Shown in pieces: positions 52,339-64,000 of a stretch of DNA of 64,000 nt. Under the pieces are notes generated by a model, which saw nothing but the letters and a program-made list of their open reading frames with translations, was not told the origin of the DNA and ran no database searches. The position numbers and the translations under genes are program-made. How positions within the stretch are numbered: the stretch's first letter is position 1; each line of letters begins with the position of its first letter. This DNA comes from Staphylococcus aureus (GTDB lineage Bacteria; Bacillota; Bacilli; Staphylococcales; Staphylococcaceae), in assembly GCF_001027105.1 (NCBI RefSeq), contig NZ_CP011526.1:744001-808000 (forward strand), in the 5' to 3' direction.

Positions 52339-53529
52339 ATGGCTAAAAAAATTGTTTCTGATTTAGATCTTAAAGGTAAAACAGTCCTAGTACGTGCTGA
52401 TTTTAACGTACCTTTAAAAGACGGTGAAATTACTAATGACAACCGTATCGTTCAAGCTTTACCTACAATTCAATACATCATCGAACAAGGTGGTAAAATC
52501 GTACTATTTTCACATTTAGGTAAAGTGAAAGAAGAAAGTGATAAAGCAAAATTAACTTTACGTCCAGTTGCTGAAGACTTATCTAAGAAATTAGATAAAG
52601 AAGTTGTTTTCGTACCAGAAACACGCGGCGAAAAACTTGAAGCTGCTATTAAAGACCTTAAAGAAGGCGACGTATTATTAGTTGAAAATACACGTTATGA
52701 AGATTTAGACGGTAAAAAAGAATCTAAAAATGATCCAGAATTAGGTAAATACTGGGCATCTTTAGGTGATGTGTTTGTAAATGATGCTTTTGGTACTGCG
52801 CATCGTGAGCATGCATCTAATGTTGGTATTTCTACACATTTAGAAACTGCAGCTGGATTCTTAATGGATAAAGAAATTAAGTTTATTGGCGGCGTAGTTA
52901 ACGATCCACATAAACCAGTTGTTGCTATTTTAGGTGGAGCAAAAGTATCTGACAAAATTAATGTCATCAAAAACTTAGTTAACATAGCTGATAAAATTAT
53001 CATCGGCGGAGGTATGGCTTATACTTTCTTAAAAGCGCAAGGTAAAGAAATTGGTATTTCATTATTAGAAGAAGATAAAATCGACTTCGCAAAAGATTTA
53101 TTAGAAAAACATGGTGATAAAATTGTATTACCAGTAGACACTAAAGTTGCTAAAGAATTTTCTAATGATGCCAAAATCACTGTAGTACCATCTGATTCAA
53201 TTCCAGCAGACCAAGAAGGTATGGATATTGGACCAAACACTGTAAAATTATTTGCAGATGAATTAGAAGGTGCGCACACTGTTGTATGGAATGGACCTAT
53301 GGGTGTATTCGAGTTCAGTAACTTTGCACAAGGTACAATTGGTGTATGTAAAGCAATTGCAAACCTTAAAGATGCAATTACGATTATCGGTGGCGGTGAT
53401 TCAGCTGCAGCAGCAATCTCTTTAGGTTTTGAAAATGACTTCACTCATATTTCAACTGGTGGCGGCGCGTCATTAGAGTACCTAGAAGGTAAAGAATTGC
53501 CTGGTATCAAAGCAATCAATAATAAATAA
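52339..53529 (+). CDS. pgk: Phosphoglycerate kinase
   Basis: The 396-residue kinase that makes ATP from 1,3-bisphosphoglycerate. The N-terminal substrate loop [14 protein letters not shown], the basic patch FSHLGKVK (with the family Arg elsewhere), GGAKVSDKI and the C-terminal nucleotide loops [10 protein letters not shown] and IGGGDSAAA are all intact. ATG follows AAGGAGGAA. Confidence 0.98.
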
Positions 53530-53545
53530 TAAAGTGATAGTTTAA

Positions 53546-54412
<867 letters not shown>

Positions 54413-54414
54413 TC

Positions 54415-55932
54415 ATGGCTAAGAAACCAACTGCGTTAATTATTTTAGATGGTTTTGCGAACCGCGAAAGCGAACATGGTAATGCGGTAAAATTAGCAAA
54501 CAAGCCTAATTTTGATCGTTATTACAACAAATATCCAACGACTCAAATCGAAGCGAGTGGCTTAGATGTTGGACTACCTGAAGGACAAATGGGTAACTCA
54601 GAAGTTGGTCATATGAATATCGGTGCAGGACGTATCGTTTATCAAAGTTTAACTCGAATCAATAAATCAATTGAAGACGGTGATTTCTTTGAAAATGATG
54701 TTTTAAATAATGCAATTGCACACGTGAATTCACATGATTCAGCGTTACACATCTTTGGTTTATTGTCTGACGGTGGTGTACACAGTCATTACAAACATTT
54801 ATTTGCTTTGTTAGAACTTGCTAAAAAACAAGGTGTTGAAAAAGTTTACGTACACGCATTTTTAGATGGCCGTGACGTAGATCAAAAATCCGCTTTGAAA
54901 TACATCGAAGAGACTGAAGCTAAATTCAATGAATTAGGCATTGGTCAATTTGCATCTGTGTCTGGTCGTTATTATGCAATGGATCGTGACAAACGTTGGG
55001 AACGTGAAGAAAAAGCTTACAATGCTATTCGTAATTTTGATGCCCCAACTTATGCAACTGCCAAAGAAGGTGTAGAAGCAAGCTATAATGAGGGCTTAAC
55101 TGACGAATTCGTAGTACCATTCATCGTTGAGAATCAAAATGACGGTGTTAATGATGGAGATGCAGTGATCTTCTATAATTTCCGACCTGATAGAGCAGCG
55201 CAATTATCGGAAATTTTTGCGAACAGAGCATTCGAAGGCTTTAAAGTTGAACAAGTTAAAGACTTATTCTATGCAACATTCACTAAGTATAATGACAATA
55301 TCGATGCGGCTATCGTCTTCGAAAAAGTTGATTTAAATAATACAATTGGTGAAATTGCACAAAATAACAATTTAACTCAATTACGTATTGCAGAAACTGA
55401 AAAATACCCTCACGTTACTTACTTTATGAGTGGTGGACGTAACGAGGAATTTAAAGGTGAACGCCGTCGTTTAATTGATTCACCTAAAGTTGCAACGTAT
55501 GACTTGAAACCAGAAATGAGTGCTTATGAAGTTAAAGATGCATTATTAGAAGAGTTAAATAAAGGTGACTTGGACTTAATTATTTTAAACTTTGCTAACC
55601 CTGATATGGTTGGACATAGTGGTATGCTTGAGCCGACAATCAAAGCAATCGAAGCGGTTGATGAATGTTTAGGAGAAGTGGTTGATAAGATTTTAGACAT
55701 GGACGGTTATGCAATTATTACTGCTGACCATGGTAACTCTGATCAAGTATTGACGGATGATGATCAACCAATGACTACGCATACAACGAACCCAGTACCA
55801 GTGATTGTAACAAAAGAAGGCGTTACACTTAGAGAAACTGGTCGCTTAGGTGACTTAGCACCTACATTATTAGATTTATTAAATGTAGAACAACCTGAAG
55901 ATATGACAGGTGAATCTTTAATTAAACACTAA
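54415..55932 (+). CDS. gpmI: Cofactor-independent phosphoglycerate mutase
   Basis: The 505-residue Mn-dependent iPGM that converts 3- to 2-phosphoglycerate. The first metal half-site is in [12 protein letters not shown], the catalytic Ser in [23 protein letters not shown] binds substrate, and late metal ligands are in [12 protein letters not shown] and [10 protein letters not shown]. It begins 2 bp after tpiA, so the two are translationally linked. Confidence 0.97.
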   Translation: MAKKPTALIILDGFANRESEHGNAVKLANKPNFDRYYNKYPTTQIEASGLDVGLPEGQMGNSEVGHMNIGAGRIVYQSLTRINKSIEDGDFFENDVLNNAIAHVNSHDSALHIFGLLSDGGVHSHYKHLFALLELAKKQGVEKVYVHAFLDGRDVDQKSALKYIEETEAKFNELGIGQFASVSGRYYAMDRDKRWEREEKAYNAIRNFDAPTYATAKEGVEASYNEGLTDEFVVPFIVENQNDGVNDGDAVIFYNFRPDRAAQLSEIFANRAFEGFKVEQVKDLFYATFTKYNDNIDAAIVFEKVDLNNTIGEIAQNNNLTQLRIAETEKYPHVTYFMSGGRNEEFKGERRRLIDSPKVATYDLKPEMSAYEVKDALLEELNKGDLDLIILNFANPDMVGHSGMLEPTIKAIEAVDECLGEVVDKILDMDGYAIITADHGNSDQVLTDDDQPMTTHTTNPVPVIVTKEGVTLRETGRLGDLAPTLLDLLNVEQPEDMTGESLIKH

Positions 55933-56034
55933 TATTGTAAAAGATGTTAAGTAAACGCTTAATGACACTTATTTTTTGAAAATAATAGTAATATCATTTT
56001 GTTAAATGAAAGAATAAAGCTATAATAATTATAG

Positions 56035-57366
<1,332 letters not shown>

Positions 57367-57442
57367 TTTTCTTTATAATCAAATGCTGACATAATTTTAG
57401 TTGAGGATTATTATGACGGTATAAATTAAATAAAGATTTTGA

Positions 57443-57474
57443 GTTCACGCTTAAATAAGTTCACGCTTAAATTT
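57443..57474 (+). repeat. Tandem 16-bp duplication
   Basis: GTTCACGCTTAAATAA at 57443-57458 is followed directly by a second copy at 57459-57474 (last two bases differ). It lies between eno and its terminator, apparently a simple duplication. Confidence 0.7.
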
Positions 57475-57478
57475 ATAG

Positions 57479-57513
57479 CCTGCCACAGAGTTGAGACTGT
57501 GGTAGGTTTTTTA
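57479..57513 (+). terminator. Terminator after eno
   Basis: CCTGCCACAG pairs with CTGTGGTAGG, followed by TTTTTTA. It closes the glycolytic operon. The ~190 bp that follow, up to the next gene, show nothing else. Confidence 0.9.
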
Positions 57514-57705
57514 TTTTGAAGTATTAATCATAACAGACTAATAATCATGAGGTAACTAATAACACATATTTAACTTGTATTCTTAAACTGGTATAATAAA
57601 TTTATGTTGAAATGAATATTGTATGACAGGGTATTCACTTTTATTAAAAGGTAAAATTAAATAAAGGTTTTATAGAACGTATTTAAATATATGAGGAGTA
57701 AACAA

Positions 57706-58164
57706 ATGGCTGATAGAACGAATAAAGAAATTAAAACAGGACGCTTTATTGCAACTGCATCAATCGTATTCTCAATATTATTGATTATTCATTACTTTGT
57801 TTCGTTGGATAATGCGACTGCCAAAGCATTACTTAATTTAACGAATCAAAACACTTCAGATAAAGCGATTGATTACATTTTAAACAGCTTTAGATTCACT
57901 GGTATTATGTATATTTTGGCTTATCTAGCAGGCTTCATCACTTTTTGGAATCGACATACTTATGTGTGGTGGTTTATGTTTGCAGTTTATGTATCAAATA
58001 GTTTGTTTACGTTGATTAATTTATCAATCACAATTCAAGCAATAAAAGCTGCACACGGTGCGTACTTAACATTGCCAATTTTAATTGTTATTATAGGTTC
58101 GGTTGCATTAGCGATTTATATGCTTGTTGTTTCTATCAAACGTAAAAGTACATTTAATCGCTAG
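57706..58164 (+). CDS. Small integral membrane protein
   Basis: A 152-residue protein with four predicted membrane helices and short polar ends (ADRTNKEIKTGRF at the start, KRKSTFNR at the end). I recognise no family motif and give no function. Start ATG 57706 is eight bases after AGGAG; an in-frame ATG at 57691 lies before that site. secG follows after 66 bp with its own ribosome site. Confidence 0.7.
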   Translation: MADRTNKEIKTGRFIATASIVFSILLIIHYFVSLDNATAKALLNLTNQNTSDKAIDYILNSFRFTGIMYILAYLAGFITFWNRHTYVWWFMFAVYVSNSLFTLINLSITIQAIKAAHGAYLTLPILIVIIGSVALAIYMLVVSIKRKSTFNR

Positions 58165-58464
<300 letters not shown>

Positions 58465-58466
58465 GG

Positions 58467-58496
58467 TCCGGCGATGTAAATGTCGGGCTTTTTTAT
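58467..58496 (+). terminator. Terminator after secG
   Basis: CCGGCG and TGTCGG pair imperfectly around ATGTAAA, followed by GCTTTTTTA. A modest hairpin, so some readthrough to est is likely. Confidence 0.6.
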
Positions 58497-58579
58497 TTAT
58501 AATTAAGAATGTAATAGTTTAACAATAAGCTATGTAAAATATATAGCCTAGTTAAGTATGCAAAGGGAGCGTTAGATTT

Positions 58580-59320
58580 ATGCAGATAAAATTACCAAAA
58601 CCTTTCTTTTTTGAGGAAGGTAAACGTGCCGTGTTATTACTACATGGTTTTACAGGCAATTCGTCTGATGTTCGTCAATTAGGTCGATTTTTACAAAAGA
58701 AAGGTTATACATCATATGCACCGCAATATGAAGGCCACGCGGCACCACCAGATGAAATACTGAAATCTAGTCCTTTCGTTTGGTTTAAAGATGCGTTAGA
58801 TGGTTATGATTATCTTGTTGAACAAGGTTATGATGAAATTGTTGTTGCTGGTCTATCATTAGGTGGGGATTTTGCTTTAAAATTAAGCTTAAATAGAGAT
58901 GTAAAGGGTATTGTAACGATGTGTGCTCCTATGGGTGGCAAAACTGAAGGTGCCATTTATGAAGGCTTTTTAGAATATGCACGCAATTTTAAAAAGTATG
59001 AAGGTAAAGATCAAGAGACTATTGATAATGAAATGGATCATTTTAAACCAACTGAAACTTTAAAAGAACTAAGTGAAGCATTAGATACGATTAAAGAGCA
59101 AGTTGATGAAGTGTTGGATCCTATTTTAGTGATTCAAGCAGAAAACGACAATATGATTGATCCACAATCCGCAAATTATATATATGACCATGTAGATTCT
59201 GATGACAAAAATATCAAGTGGTACAGTGAATCTGGACATGTTATTACGATTGATAAAGAGAAAGAACAAGTATTTGAAGATATTTATCAATTTTTAGAGT
59301 CATTAGACTGGTCAGAATAA
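58580..59320 (+). CDS. est: Carboxylesterase (Est30-like alpha/beta hydrolase)
   Basis: A 246-residue alpha/beta-hydrolase of the thermostable Est30 family. The oxyanion loop is HGFTGNSSD, the nucleophile Ser93 in GLSLGGD, the acid in the AENDNMIDP stretch and the His in SESGHVITID. It hydrolyses short-chain esters in related species; the physiological substrate is unknown. ATG follows AAGGGAGCG. It stands just before rnr. Confidence 0.88.
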   Translation: MQIKLPKPFFFEEGKRAVLLLHGFTGNSSDVRQLGRFLQKKGYTSYAPQYEGHAAPPDEILKSSPFVWFKDALDGYDYLVEQGYDEIVVAGLSLGGDFALKLSLNRDVKGIVTMCAPMGGKTEGAIYEGFLEYARNFKKYEGKDQETIDNEMDHFKPTETLKELSEALDTIKEQVDEVLDPILVIQAENDNMIDPQSANYIYDHVDSDDKNIKWYSESGHVITIDKEKEQVFEDIYQFLESLDWSE

Positions 59321-59353
59321 AAAGAGATTTTAACATTAGAAAGGAGGGGCATA

Positions 59354-61726
59354 ATGAATTTAAAGCAATCTATAGAAGAGATTATTAATCAACCTGAATA
59401 TGAACCTATGTCAGTGTCAGATTTTCAAGATGCATTAGGTTTAAGCAGTGCCGACTCGTTTAGAGATTTAATTAAGGTGCTTGTGGAGTTAGAACAATCA
59501 GGATTAATCGAACGTACAAAAACAGACAGATACCAAAAAAAGCATAGTTATAGAGGTCAATCAAAATTGATAAAAGGAACGTTAAGTCAAAATAAAAAAG
59601 GCTTTGCATTCTTAAGACCTGAAGATGAGGATATGGAAGATATATTTATTCCCCCGACGAAAATTAATCGTGCCTTGGATGGAGATACTGTTATTGTAGA
59701 AATCCATCAATCAAAAGGTGAACATAAAGGTAAAATCGAAGGGGAAGTTAAGTCGATTGAGAAGCATTCTGTAACTCAAGTTGTTGGTACGTATAGTGAA
59801 GCTAGACATTTTGGCTTTGTTATTCCGGATGATAAACGTATTATGCAAGATATTTTCATTCCTAAAGGTCAAAGTTTAGGCGCAGTCGATGGTCATAAGG
59901 TACTTGTACAAATTACTAAGTATGCTGATGGTTCAGATAATCCAGAAGGACATATTTCTGCTATTTTAGGACATAAAAATGATCCTGGCGTAGATATTTT
60001 ATCTATTATCTATCAACATGGCATAGAAATTGAATTTCCTGATGAAGTGTTACAAGAAGCTGAAGCAGTACCTGATCATATTGAAAATACTGAAATTAAA
60101 GGCCGTCATGATTTACGTGATGAATTGACAATCACAATTGATGGTGCTGATGCTAAAGACTTAGATGACGCAATTAGTGTTAAAAAGTTAGCGAACGGTA
60201 ATACGCAATTAACTGTAAGTATTGCTGATGTCAGCTATTATGTAACAGAAGGTTCTGCATTGGATAAAGAGGCATATGATAGAGCGACAAGTGTATATCT
60301 TGTTGACCGTGTAATTCCAATGATTCCACATCGATTAAGTAATGGTATTTGTTCATTGAATCCTAATGTTGATCGTTTAACTCTAAGCTGTCGCATGGAA
60401 ATCGATGCTAGTGGTCGCGTTGTTAAACATGAAATTTTTGATAGTGTTATACATTCTGATTATCGAATGACGTATGATGCGGTAAATCAGATTATTACTG
60501 AAAAGGATCCTAACATTCGCGAACAATATAATGAAATTACGCCTATGCTAGATTTAGCACAAGATTTATCTAATCGTTTGATTCAAATGAGAAAACGACG
60601 TGGTGAAATCGATTTTGATATTAGTGAAGCAAAAGTATTAGTTAACGAAGACGGTATACCAACAGATGTTCAATTAAGACAACGTGGCGAGGGTGAACGT
60701 CTAATTGAATCATTTATGTTAATTGCAAATGAAACAGTTGCTGAACATTTTAGTAAGTTAGATGTACCTTTTATTTACCGAGTGCATGAGCAACCTAAAT
60801 CAGATCGCTTAAGACAATTCTTTGATTTTATTACAAACTTTGGCATCATGATTAAGGGTACTGGCGAAGATATTCATCCAACAACACTTCAAAAGGTTCA
60901 AGAAGAAGTAGAAGGTCGACCTGAACAAATGGTCATTTCAACAATGATGTTGCGTTCAATGCAACAAGCGCATTATGATGATGTGAACTTGGGACATTTT
61001 GGCTTATCAGCTGAATATTATACGCATTTTACATCACCAATTAGACGTTATCCTGATTTAACAGTTCATCGTTTAATCCGTAAGTATTTAATTGAGAAAT
61101 CAATGGATAACAAAGAAGTGAAGCGTTGGGAAGACAAATTGCCTGAGTTAGCTGAACATACTTCTAAACGTGAACGTCGTGCTATTGAGGCAGAACGTGA
61201 TACTGATGAATTGAAAAAAGCAGAATATATGATTCAACATATTGGTGATGAATTTGAAGGTATTGTCAGCTCAGTAGCTAACTTCGGTATGTTCATTGAA
61301 TTGCCAAATACGATAGAAGGTATGGTTCATATTGCGAATATGACTGATGATTATTACCGTTTTGAAGAGCGTCAAATGGCATTAATTGGTGAGCGTCAAG
61401 CTAAAGTATTTAGAATTGGTGACACAGTTAAGGTTAAAGTGACGCATGTTGATGTAGATGAACGATTAATTGATTTTCAAATTGTAGGTATGCCTTTACC
61501 GAAAAATGATCGATCACAGCGCCCAGCGCGAGGTAAGACAATTCAAGCCAAAACGCGTGGTAAATCATTAGATAAATCAAAATCTGATGATAAGGGTCGT
61601 AAGAAAAAAGGTAAGCAACGTAAAGGTAAAAACCAACGTAATAATGATAAATCAGGTAATAGTAAGCATAAGCCATTTTATAAAGATAAAAGTGTGAAAA
61701 AGAAAGCACGTCGTAAGAAAAAATAA
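59354..61726 (+). CDS. rnr: Ribonuclease R
   Basis: The 790-residue 3'-5' exoribonuclease that degrades structured RNA and works with SmpB-tmRNA on defective messages. In order: an N-terminal helix-turn-helix, two cold-shock/OB domains (about residues 65-220), the RNB catalytic domain with DGADAKDLDDAI supplying the Mg-binding aspartates, an S1 domain (EGIVSSVANFGMFIELP, from about 635), and a long Lys/Arg-rich tail from about residue 710. ATG follows AAAGGAGGGG. It is 21 bp before smpB. Confidence 0.97.
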   Translation: MNLKQSIEEIINQPEYEPMSVSDFQDALGLSSADSFRDLIKVLVELEQSGLIERTKTDRYQKKHSYRGQSKLIKGTLSQNKKGFAFLRPEDEDMEDIFIPPTKINRALDGDTVIVEIHQSKGEHKGKIEGEVKSIEKHSVTQVVGTYSEARHFGFVIPDDKRIMQDIFIPKGQSLGAVDGHKVLVQITKYADGSDNPEGHISAILGHKNDPGVDILSIIYQHGIEIEFPDEVLQEAEAVPDHIENTEIKGRHDLRDELTITIDGADAKDLDDAISVKKLANGNTQLTVSIADVSYYVTEGSALDKEAYDRATSVYLVDRVIPMIPHRLSNGICSLNPNVDRLTLSCRMEIDASGRVVKHEIFDSVIHSDYRMTYDAVNQIITEKDPNIREQYNEITPMLDLAQDLSNRLIQMRKRRGEIDFDISEAKVLVNEDGIPTDVQLRQRGEGERLIESFMLIANETVAEHFSKLDVPFIYRVHEQPKSDRLRQFFDFITNFGIMIKGTGEDIHPTTLQKVQEEVEGRPEQMVISTMMLRSMQQAHYDDVNLGHFGLSAEYYTHFTSPIRRYPDLTVHRLIRKYLIEKSMDNKEVKRWEDKLPELAEHTSKRERRAIEAERDTDELKKAEYMIQHIGDEFEGIVSSVANFGMFIELPNTIEGMVHIANMTDDYYRFEERQMALIGERQAKVFRIGDTVKVKVTHVDVDERLIDFQIVGMPLPKNDRSQRPARGKTIQAKTRGKSLDKSKSDDKGRKKKGKQRKGKNQRNNDKSGNSKHKPFYKDKSVKKKARRKKK

Positions 61727-61747
61727 GCAGCAATGAGGTGAGTATGA

Positions 61748-62212
61748 ATGGCTAAGAAGAAATCACCAGGTACATTAGCGGAAAATCGTAAGGCAAGACA
61801 TGATTATAATATTGAAGATACGATTGAAGCGGGAATTGTATTGCAAGGCACAGAAATAAAATCAATTCGCCGAGGTAGTGCTAACCTTAAAGATAGTTAT
61901 GCGCAAGTTAAAAACGGTGAAATGTATTTGAATAATATGCATATAGCACCATACGAAGAAGGGAATCGTTTTAATCACGATCCTCTTCGTTCTCGAAAAT
62001 TATTATTGCACAAGCGTGAAATCATTAAATTGGGTGATCAAACACGTGAGATTGGTTATTCGATTGTGCCGTTAAAGCTTTATTTGAAGCATGGACATTG
62101 TAAAGTATTACTTGGTGTTGCACGAGGTAAGAAAAAATATGATAAACGTCAAGCTTTGAAAGAAAAAGCAGTCAAACGAGATGTTGCGCGCGATATGAAA
62201 GCCCGTTATTAA
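61748..62212 (+). CDS. smpB: tmRNA-binding protein SmpB
   Basis: A 154-residue SmpB that binds tmRNA and delivers it to stalled ribosomes. Conserved segments: [39 protein letters not shown], the [10 protein letters not shown] region and a basic C-terminal helix [14 protein letters not shown] that enters the mRNA channel. Start ATG 61748; an ATG four bases before leads to an immediate stop. ssrA lies 90 bp downstream. Confidence 0.97.
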   Translation: MAKKKSPGTLAENRKARHDYNIEDTIEAGIVLQGTEIKSIRRGSANLKDSYAQVKNGEMYLNNMHIAPYEEGNRFNHDPLRSRKLLLHKREIIKLGDQTREIGYSIVPLKLYLKHGHCKVLLGVARGKKKYDKRQALKEKAVKRDVARDMKARY

Positions 62213-62302
62213 GCGATTTAGTTGCTTAATCGGGCTATATTTGATATAGTTATATGTGCTTTTGTAAATTACAAAAGTATGATTTGTTTGATTTATTATT
62301 TC

Positions 62303-62661
62303 GGGGACGTTCATGGATTCGACAGGGGTCCCCCGAGCTCATTAAGCGTGTCGGAGGGTTGTCTTCGTCATCAACACACACAGTTTATAATAACTGGCAA
62401 ATCAAACAATAATTTCGCAGTAGCTGCCTAATCGCACTCTGCATCGCCTAACAGCATTTCCTATGTGCTGTTAACGCGATTCAACCTTAATAGGATATGC
62501 TAAACACTGCCGTTTGAAGTCTGTTTAGAAGAAACTTAATCAAACTAGCATCATGTTGGTTGTTTATCACTTTTCATGATGCGAAACCTATCGATAAACT
62601 ACACACGTAGAAAGATGTGTATCAGGACCTTTGGACGCGGGTTCAAATCCCGCCGTCTCCA
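62303..62661 (+). ncRNA. ssrA: tmRNA
   Basis: A 359-nt tmRNA. The 5' GGGGACG pairs with CGTCTCC at the 3' end, with discriminator A at 62661; CCA is not encoded. The T arm GCGGGTTCAAATCCCGC is clear near the 3' end. The tag-coding stretch at 62396-62431 reads GKSNNNFAVAA then TAA, the known S. aureus tag. It releases stalled ribosomes and marks their products for ClpXP-type proteases, including ClpP in this window. Confidence 0.98.
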
Positions 62662-62662
62662 T
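62648..62662 (+). mobile_element. Island attachment core at the tmRNA 3' end
   Basis: TCCCGCCGTCTCCAT overlaps the T stem and acceptor of tmRNA. It matches the core used by staphylococcal pathogenicity islands that insert at ssrA, as I recall it. No second copy is seen before the window end and no integrase follows directly, so here the site is either empty or its right end lies outside. Confidence 0.6.
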
Positions 62663-62668
62663 ATTTGT

Positions 62669-62705
62669 AGCCTACAGCCTTTGTGGTTGTGGGCTTTTTT
62701 ATTTT
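62669..62705 (+). terminator. Terminator of tmRNA
   Basis: AGCCTACAGCC (62669-62679) pairs with GGTTGTGGGCT (62685-62695) using G-U pairs, followed by TTTTTATTTT. Confidence 0.85.
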
Positions 62706-63466
62706 GTGTTTTTCAGGGGATAATGCATTGCAGAATTTGTTGTGAGTATTGATATAGCAGTGTTTGTATAGGTGTTTATTTGATGGAGGAAAGAGTAATA
62801 AGTGATTATGAATTAGTTTTTGAGATATAAGGGGACAGTGATGTGTGTCAAATAAGTGTCAAAAAAGTTGGATTCTGAGTTTTACATTCAACATTGTTCA
62901 TGAAGAAACTTCTTTATACGCAAAAAATTCTCCATGTTATATATGTCAATATAAAAATGTGAATCGTCTACACTTAATTGGATAAATGGCTACTGAAAAA
63001 GAACTTTTCATTTTTGTTACGTCACTAAGTGGGTGTAGTTATAAAGAGATGAGCCGAGTTTTGATATTTTCATTAGAATCAATATGCCTATTAACACAAT
63101 CAGCAATAGTTGACGAGACGGAAATAAAAGAAGTCGTAGTTAAGAAATGCATTTCACAACATACCATTGTAGCCATTTTTATTGTTTTGGATGATAAACT
63201 CTTTTTGGAATTTTTAGTTTTTATAATTTGCAACTACACTACTTCTTTTACTAATATTAATGTCTAAGTAATCGATAAAAAATTTTCCATTGAATAAATG
63301 AGAAGTTAAAAACTTTACTTAACCTTTCTCATTGCATTTTCCTATTCACGATTTTAAGAACCCAACATACTACAAACGAATTTTAAAAGGCGAGAGTAAA
63401 GCTTACTTGTTTATTATACATATTTAAAATCCAAGAGTCAGAACAGACTACTCCTCTTTATAACTA
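62706..63466. other. Sparse region beyond tmRNA
   Basis: About 760 bp without a gene I can support. A direct repeat GTGTCAAATAAGTGTCAAAA lies near 62845-62864. The 93-codon frame at 62986-63267 and the 64-codon minus frame at 63039-63233 overlap each other, lack ribosome sites and show no family motif. The stretch may be remnant accessory DNA next to the attachment site. Confidence 0.5.
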
Positions 63467-63515
63467 TAAAAAATAGCTATGAAAAAATCTATCGTCATAG
63501 ATTCCTTCATAGCTA
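63467..63515 (-). terminator. Terminator of the edge operon
   Basis: TAGCTATGAA...ATCTAT / ATAGAT...TTCATAGCTA forms a two-part hairpin. On the minus strand it is followed by TTTTTTATAG, closing the bacteriocin/immunity-like pair. Confidence 0.75.
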
Positions 63516-63533
63516 ATCTTAGTATGTTTATTT

Positions 63534-63857
63534 TTATTTTAGGATGCTATTTATCAACTCAACATATAACTCACTATTTTTATAACCTTCTAATATATCA
63601 TTAACTTGTCTAATAGGTATTTCTGGTACTTCTCTAATGTTTTCCAATTTTGTTTTAAATTGTTTTTTTGTTATTTGCTCTTTATTTGTAGCCAATTGGA
63701 ACAAGTAAGAATCTAGCATATTAATTTCTTTATATGAATACATATATCTTAATAACACTAAATCTCTAGTTTTTAAGTTAGGCGCTAGTTCTTCTTGTAA
63801 TTGTTCTATTGATTGTTTCATTAATAACAATCTCATTTCTAATTCTTCATTATTCAT
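63534..63857 (-). CDS. Small helical protein, possible bacteriocin immunity protein
   Basis: A 107-residue, all-helical, charged protein without signal peptide. Its size, the amphipathic helix EELEMRLLLMKQSIEQLQEE and its place right behind a small peptide gene recall immunity proteins of class II bacteriocins (EntA-type helical bundle). The start ATG is 15 bp after the stop of the upstream peptide gene, with a weak site (GAGTG). I cannot prove the family; a structural or profile search would decide. Reads as an accessory gene next to the tmRNA island site. Confidence 0.5.
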   Translation of the reverse strand: MNNEELEMRLLLMKQSIEQLQEELAPNLKTRDLVLLRYMYSYKEINMLDSYLFQLATNKEQITKKQFKTKLENIREVPEIPIRQVNDILEGYKNSELYVELINSILK

Positions 63858-63872
63858 TTTATCACACTCTTT

Positions 63873-64000
63873 TTATATTAATGCTTGACCAACTTGGGAA
63901 ACCCAAAACCCTATGCTTCTTGCAGTAGAATCTTTAATACCAGTTCCCATCAATGCTTGTGAAACTTGACCTTGTACATTTCCCCATGTAGCCTCTTCTT
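63873..64000 (-). CDS. Partial small peptide gene, bacteriocin-like
   Basis: The last 41 codons of a minus-strand gene whose start lies beyond the window. The peptide end, with WGNVQGQVSQALMGTG and SIGFWVSQVGQALI, is rich in Gly, Ala, Ser and Gln with two Trp and no acidic run. It resembles the helical, GxxxG-containing end of class II (Blp-like or two-peptide) bacteriocins. It is followed closely by the possible immunity gene and a terminator. Whether a double-glycine leader precedes it cannot be seen. Confidence 0.4.
   Translation of the reverse strand, partial: EEATWGNVQGQVSQALMGTGIKDSTARSIGFWVSQVGQALI

Noticed and set aside
62222..62431. 69-codon frame after smpB
   Set aside because: It runs through the 5' part of tmRNA and ends in the tag peptide by chance of frame; it is not an independent gene.
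62986..63267. 93-codon hydrophobic frame beyond tmRNA
   Set aside because: No ribosome site, no family resemblance, and a competing frame of similar size on the other strand.

Overview
The window is a low-GC Firmicute chromosome segment that I read as Staphylococcus aureus (S. argenteus is a less likely alternative). The evidence is the gene order nrdIEF - sstABCD - murB - pepT - gdpS - tagO - fakB1 - comFA/FC - hpf - secA - prfB - uvrBA - hprK-lgt-trxB - rapZ/yvcK/whiA - clpP - gapR-gapA-pgk-tpiA-gpmI-eno - secG-est-rnr-smpB-ssrA, the tmRNA tag GKSNNNFAVAA, and five blocks of STAR-type GGGGCCCC repeats. It is almost entirely conserved core genome; only the last ~1.3 kb, beyond the tmRNA gene, looks accessory.

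Layout. 1-5.3 kb: a drug/metabolite-type exporter, then the class Ib ribonucleotide reductase operon nrdI-nrdE-nrdF. It has two NrdR boxes at its promoter and a separate promoter with a LexA-type box further upstream. 5.3-10 kb: a STAR repeat block, the Fur-box-controlled catechol-siderophore importer sstABCD, and a second STAR block. 10-19 kb: CHY zinc-finger protein, murB, a GrpB-like protein, a YkyA-like lipoprotein, a YtxJ-like thioredoxin-fold protein, glycerate kinase, pepT, a split ThrE-type exporter and the GGDEF protein gdpS. 19-25 kb: tagO (wall teichoic acid), a YigZ protein, fakB1, comFA-comFC and hpf; comFA has no normal start codon in front of its zinc finger. 25-37 kb: secA, prfB with its autoregulatory frameshift, a LysM-CHAP wall hydrolase, a YfbR-like HD gene broken by an ochre codon, csbA, and the LexA-box-controlled uvrBA pair. 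37-49.5 kb: a third STAR block, hprK-lgt-acetyltransferase-TPR-trxB, the largest STAR block, rapZ-yvcK-whiA, a tRNA-Arg(CCG), CtsR-controlled clpP, an SDR protein, a small RNA that fits RsaH, and a Lys/Gln-rich membrane protein. 49.5-57.5 kb: a fifth STAR block and the lower glycolytic operon behind a cre-like site and a GapR-type operator. 57.5-62.7 kb: a membrane protein, secG, esterase, RNase R, SmpB and tmRNA, the last three being a trans-translation and RNA-decay module. 62.7-64 kb: the tmRNA 3' end carries a sequence matching a staphylococcal island attachment core, followed by sparse DNA and a minus-strand pair resembling a small bacteriocin and its immunity protein, cut by the window edge.

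Most points worth a second look are regulatory or structural: the LexA-box promoter with no obvious gene, STAR arrays enclosed in terminal inverted repeats, the AUU-start candidate for comFA, the nonsense-broken HD gene, and the edge-truncated bacteriocin-like locus. I found no CRISPR array, no intact insertion sequence and no convincing wholly new multi-gene system.
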